Below are positions 6,774 to 7,103 of a DNA stretch of 7,103 bases, piece after piece. Under the pieces are notes generated by a model. The model was given only the letters and a program-made list of their open reading frames with translations. It was not told where the DNA came from and did not search any database. The stretch's first letter is position 1; every line of letters starts with the position of its first letter. Both the position numbers and the translations under genes were made by a program. The stretch lies in assembly GCA_002683195.1 (NCBI GenBank), contig NYSW01000106.1, positions 1-7,103 of the forward strand, read 5' to 3'. Source of the DNA: Phycisphaerae bacterium (GTDB lineage Bacteria; Planctomycetota; Phycisphaerae; Phycisphaerales; SM1A02).

Positions 6774-7103
6774 TCAGCGACGGCGACGTCGACCGACGAG
6801 GCCCAGACCGCCGAGAGCCGCGAGGCCACCGACGCCGGGAACCGCCTGCGAGCCTTCGACCACGACGTCCATGCTGAGGGTTCCGACCGTGTCCATGTTT
6901 CCAGAGGTGTTGTCCCAGATCGCGATCGAGACGGAGTAGGTCCCCAACTCGTCGAAGTCGTAGCCGAGGCCGCTCCAGGCGCCCGGCGCTCCGCCCTGGC
7001 TGGCCGAGTCGACTTGCATGAAGTCGTAGGCCGGAACCCAGACATTCTGATTCGCGTAGTTGGTCGCGCTACCGGGGCTGGCGATCATTTCATTCGAGTA
7101 GGC
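6774..7103 (-). CDS. Secreted protein with PEP-CTERM-like sorting tail, C-terminal part (runs off right edge)
   Basis: The minus-strand frame is open from the right edge to a stop at 6774, giving 109 residues of the C-terminal end; the start lies outside the window. An internal ATG at 7088 is not taken as the start because the frame continues upstream (A-Y-S-N-E before it) and no signal peptide would be present. The visible body is beta-rich, with N-Q-N-V-W-V-P-A-Y-D-F, W-S-G-L-G-Y-D-F-D and Y-S-V-S-I-A-I-W-D-N-T-S-G, reading like an extracellular sandwich domain. The tail is V-P-G-V-G-G, a short hydrophobic G/L/A helix and a final G-R-R-R-R-R: the sorting-signal layout of the 4441-5082 protein with no E-P. 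Surface display by an exosortase-like system is inferred. The function of the body is unknown. The terminator at 6706-6747 lies just downstream. Confidence 0.85.
   Translation of the reverse strand, partial: AYSNEMIASPGSATNYANQNVWVPAYDFMQVDSASQGGAPGAWSGLGYDFDELGTYSVSIAIWDNTSGNMDTVGTLSMDVVVEGSQAVPGVGGLAALGGLGLVGRRRRR

Overview
The window reads as a GC-rich bacterial chromosome segment, most likely from a planctomycete of the Phycisphaerae type. The reason is the pair of secreted proteins that end in a glycine/leucine-rich helix plus a G-R-R-R-R tail (PEP-CTERM-like sorting tails without the literal P-E-P), next to a DUF1080 lipoprotein and a secreted kelch protein. The lineage is an inference from protein style; no rRNA or marker gene is present.

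Layout. Positions 1-415 (minus) hold the N-terminal part of a secreted protein with a signal peptide, starting at a GTG and running off the left edge. Positions 416-573 are a divergent regulatory region with two Fur-box-like palindromes. Positions 574-2658 (plus) encode a secreted protein with twelve kelch-type blades, followed by a strong intrinsic terminator. Positions 2775-4343 (minus) encode a complete ALDH7-family dehydrogenase (alpha-aminoadipic semialdehyde / piperideine-6-carboxylate dehydrogenase type). A long hairpin separates it from a small secreted protein with a sorting tail at 4441-5082 (minus). A 225-base divergent spacer follows. Positions 5308-5970 (plus) encode the B subunit of a 3-oxoacid CoA-transferase, whose stop overlaps the start of a DUF1080 lipoprotein (5967-6683). 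A bidirectional terminator then faces the C-terminal part of a second sorting-tail protein (6774-7103, minus), which runs off the right edge.

How the parts may work together. The left pair (the partial secreted protein and the kelch protein) looks like one divergently transcribed iron-responsive envelope locus, because a perfect and a near-perfect Fur-type palindrome lie between them and overlap the candidate promoters. The ALDH7 enzyme and the CoA-transferase subunit are cytoplasmic catabolic enzymes (lysine/aminoadipate semialdehyde oxidation; ketone-body or 3-oxoacid activation). They are on opposite strands and not in one operon. The CoA-transferase A subunit is not in the window. No mobile element, CRISPR array, tRNA or rRNA is visible.
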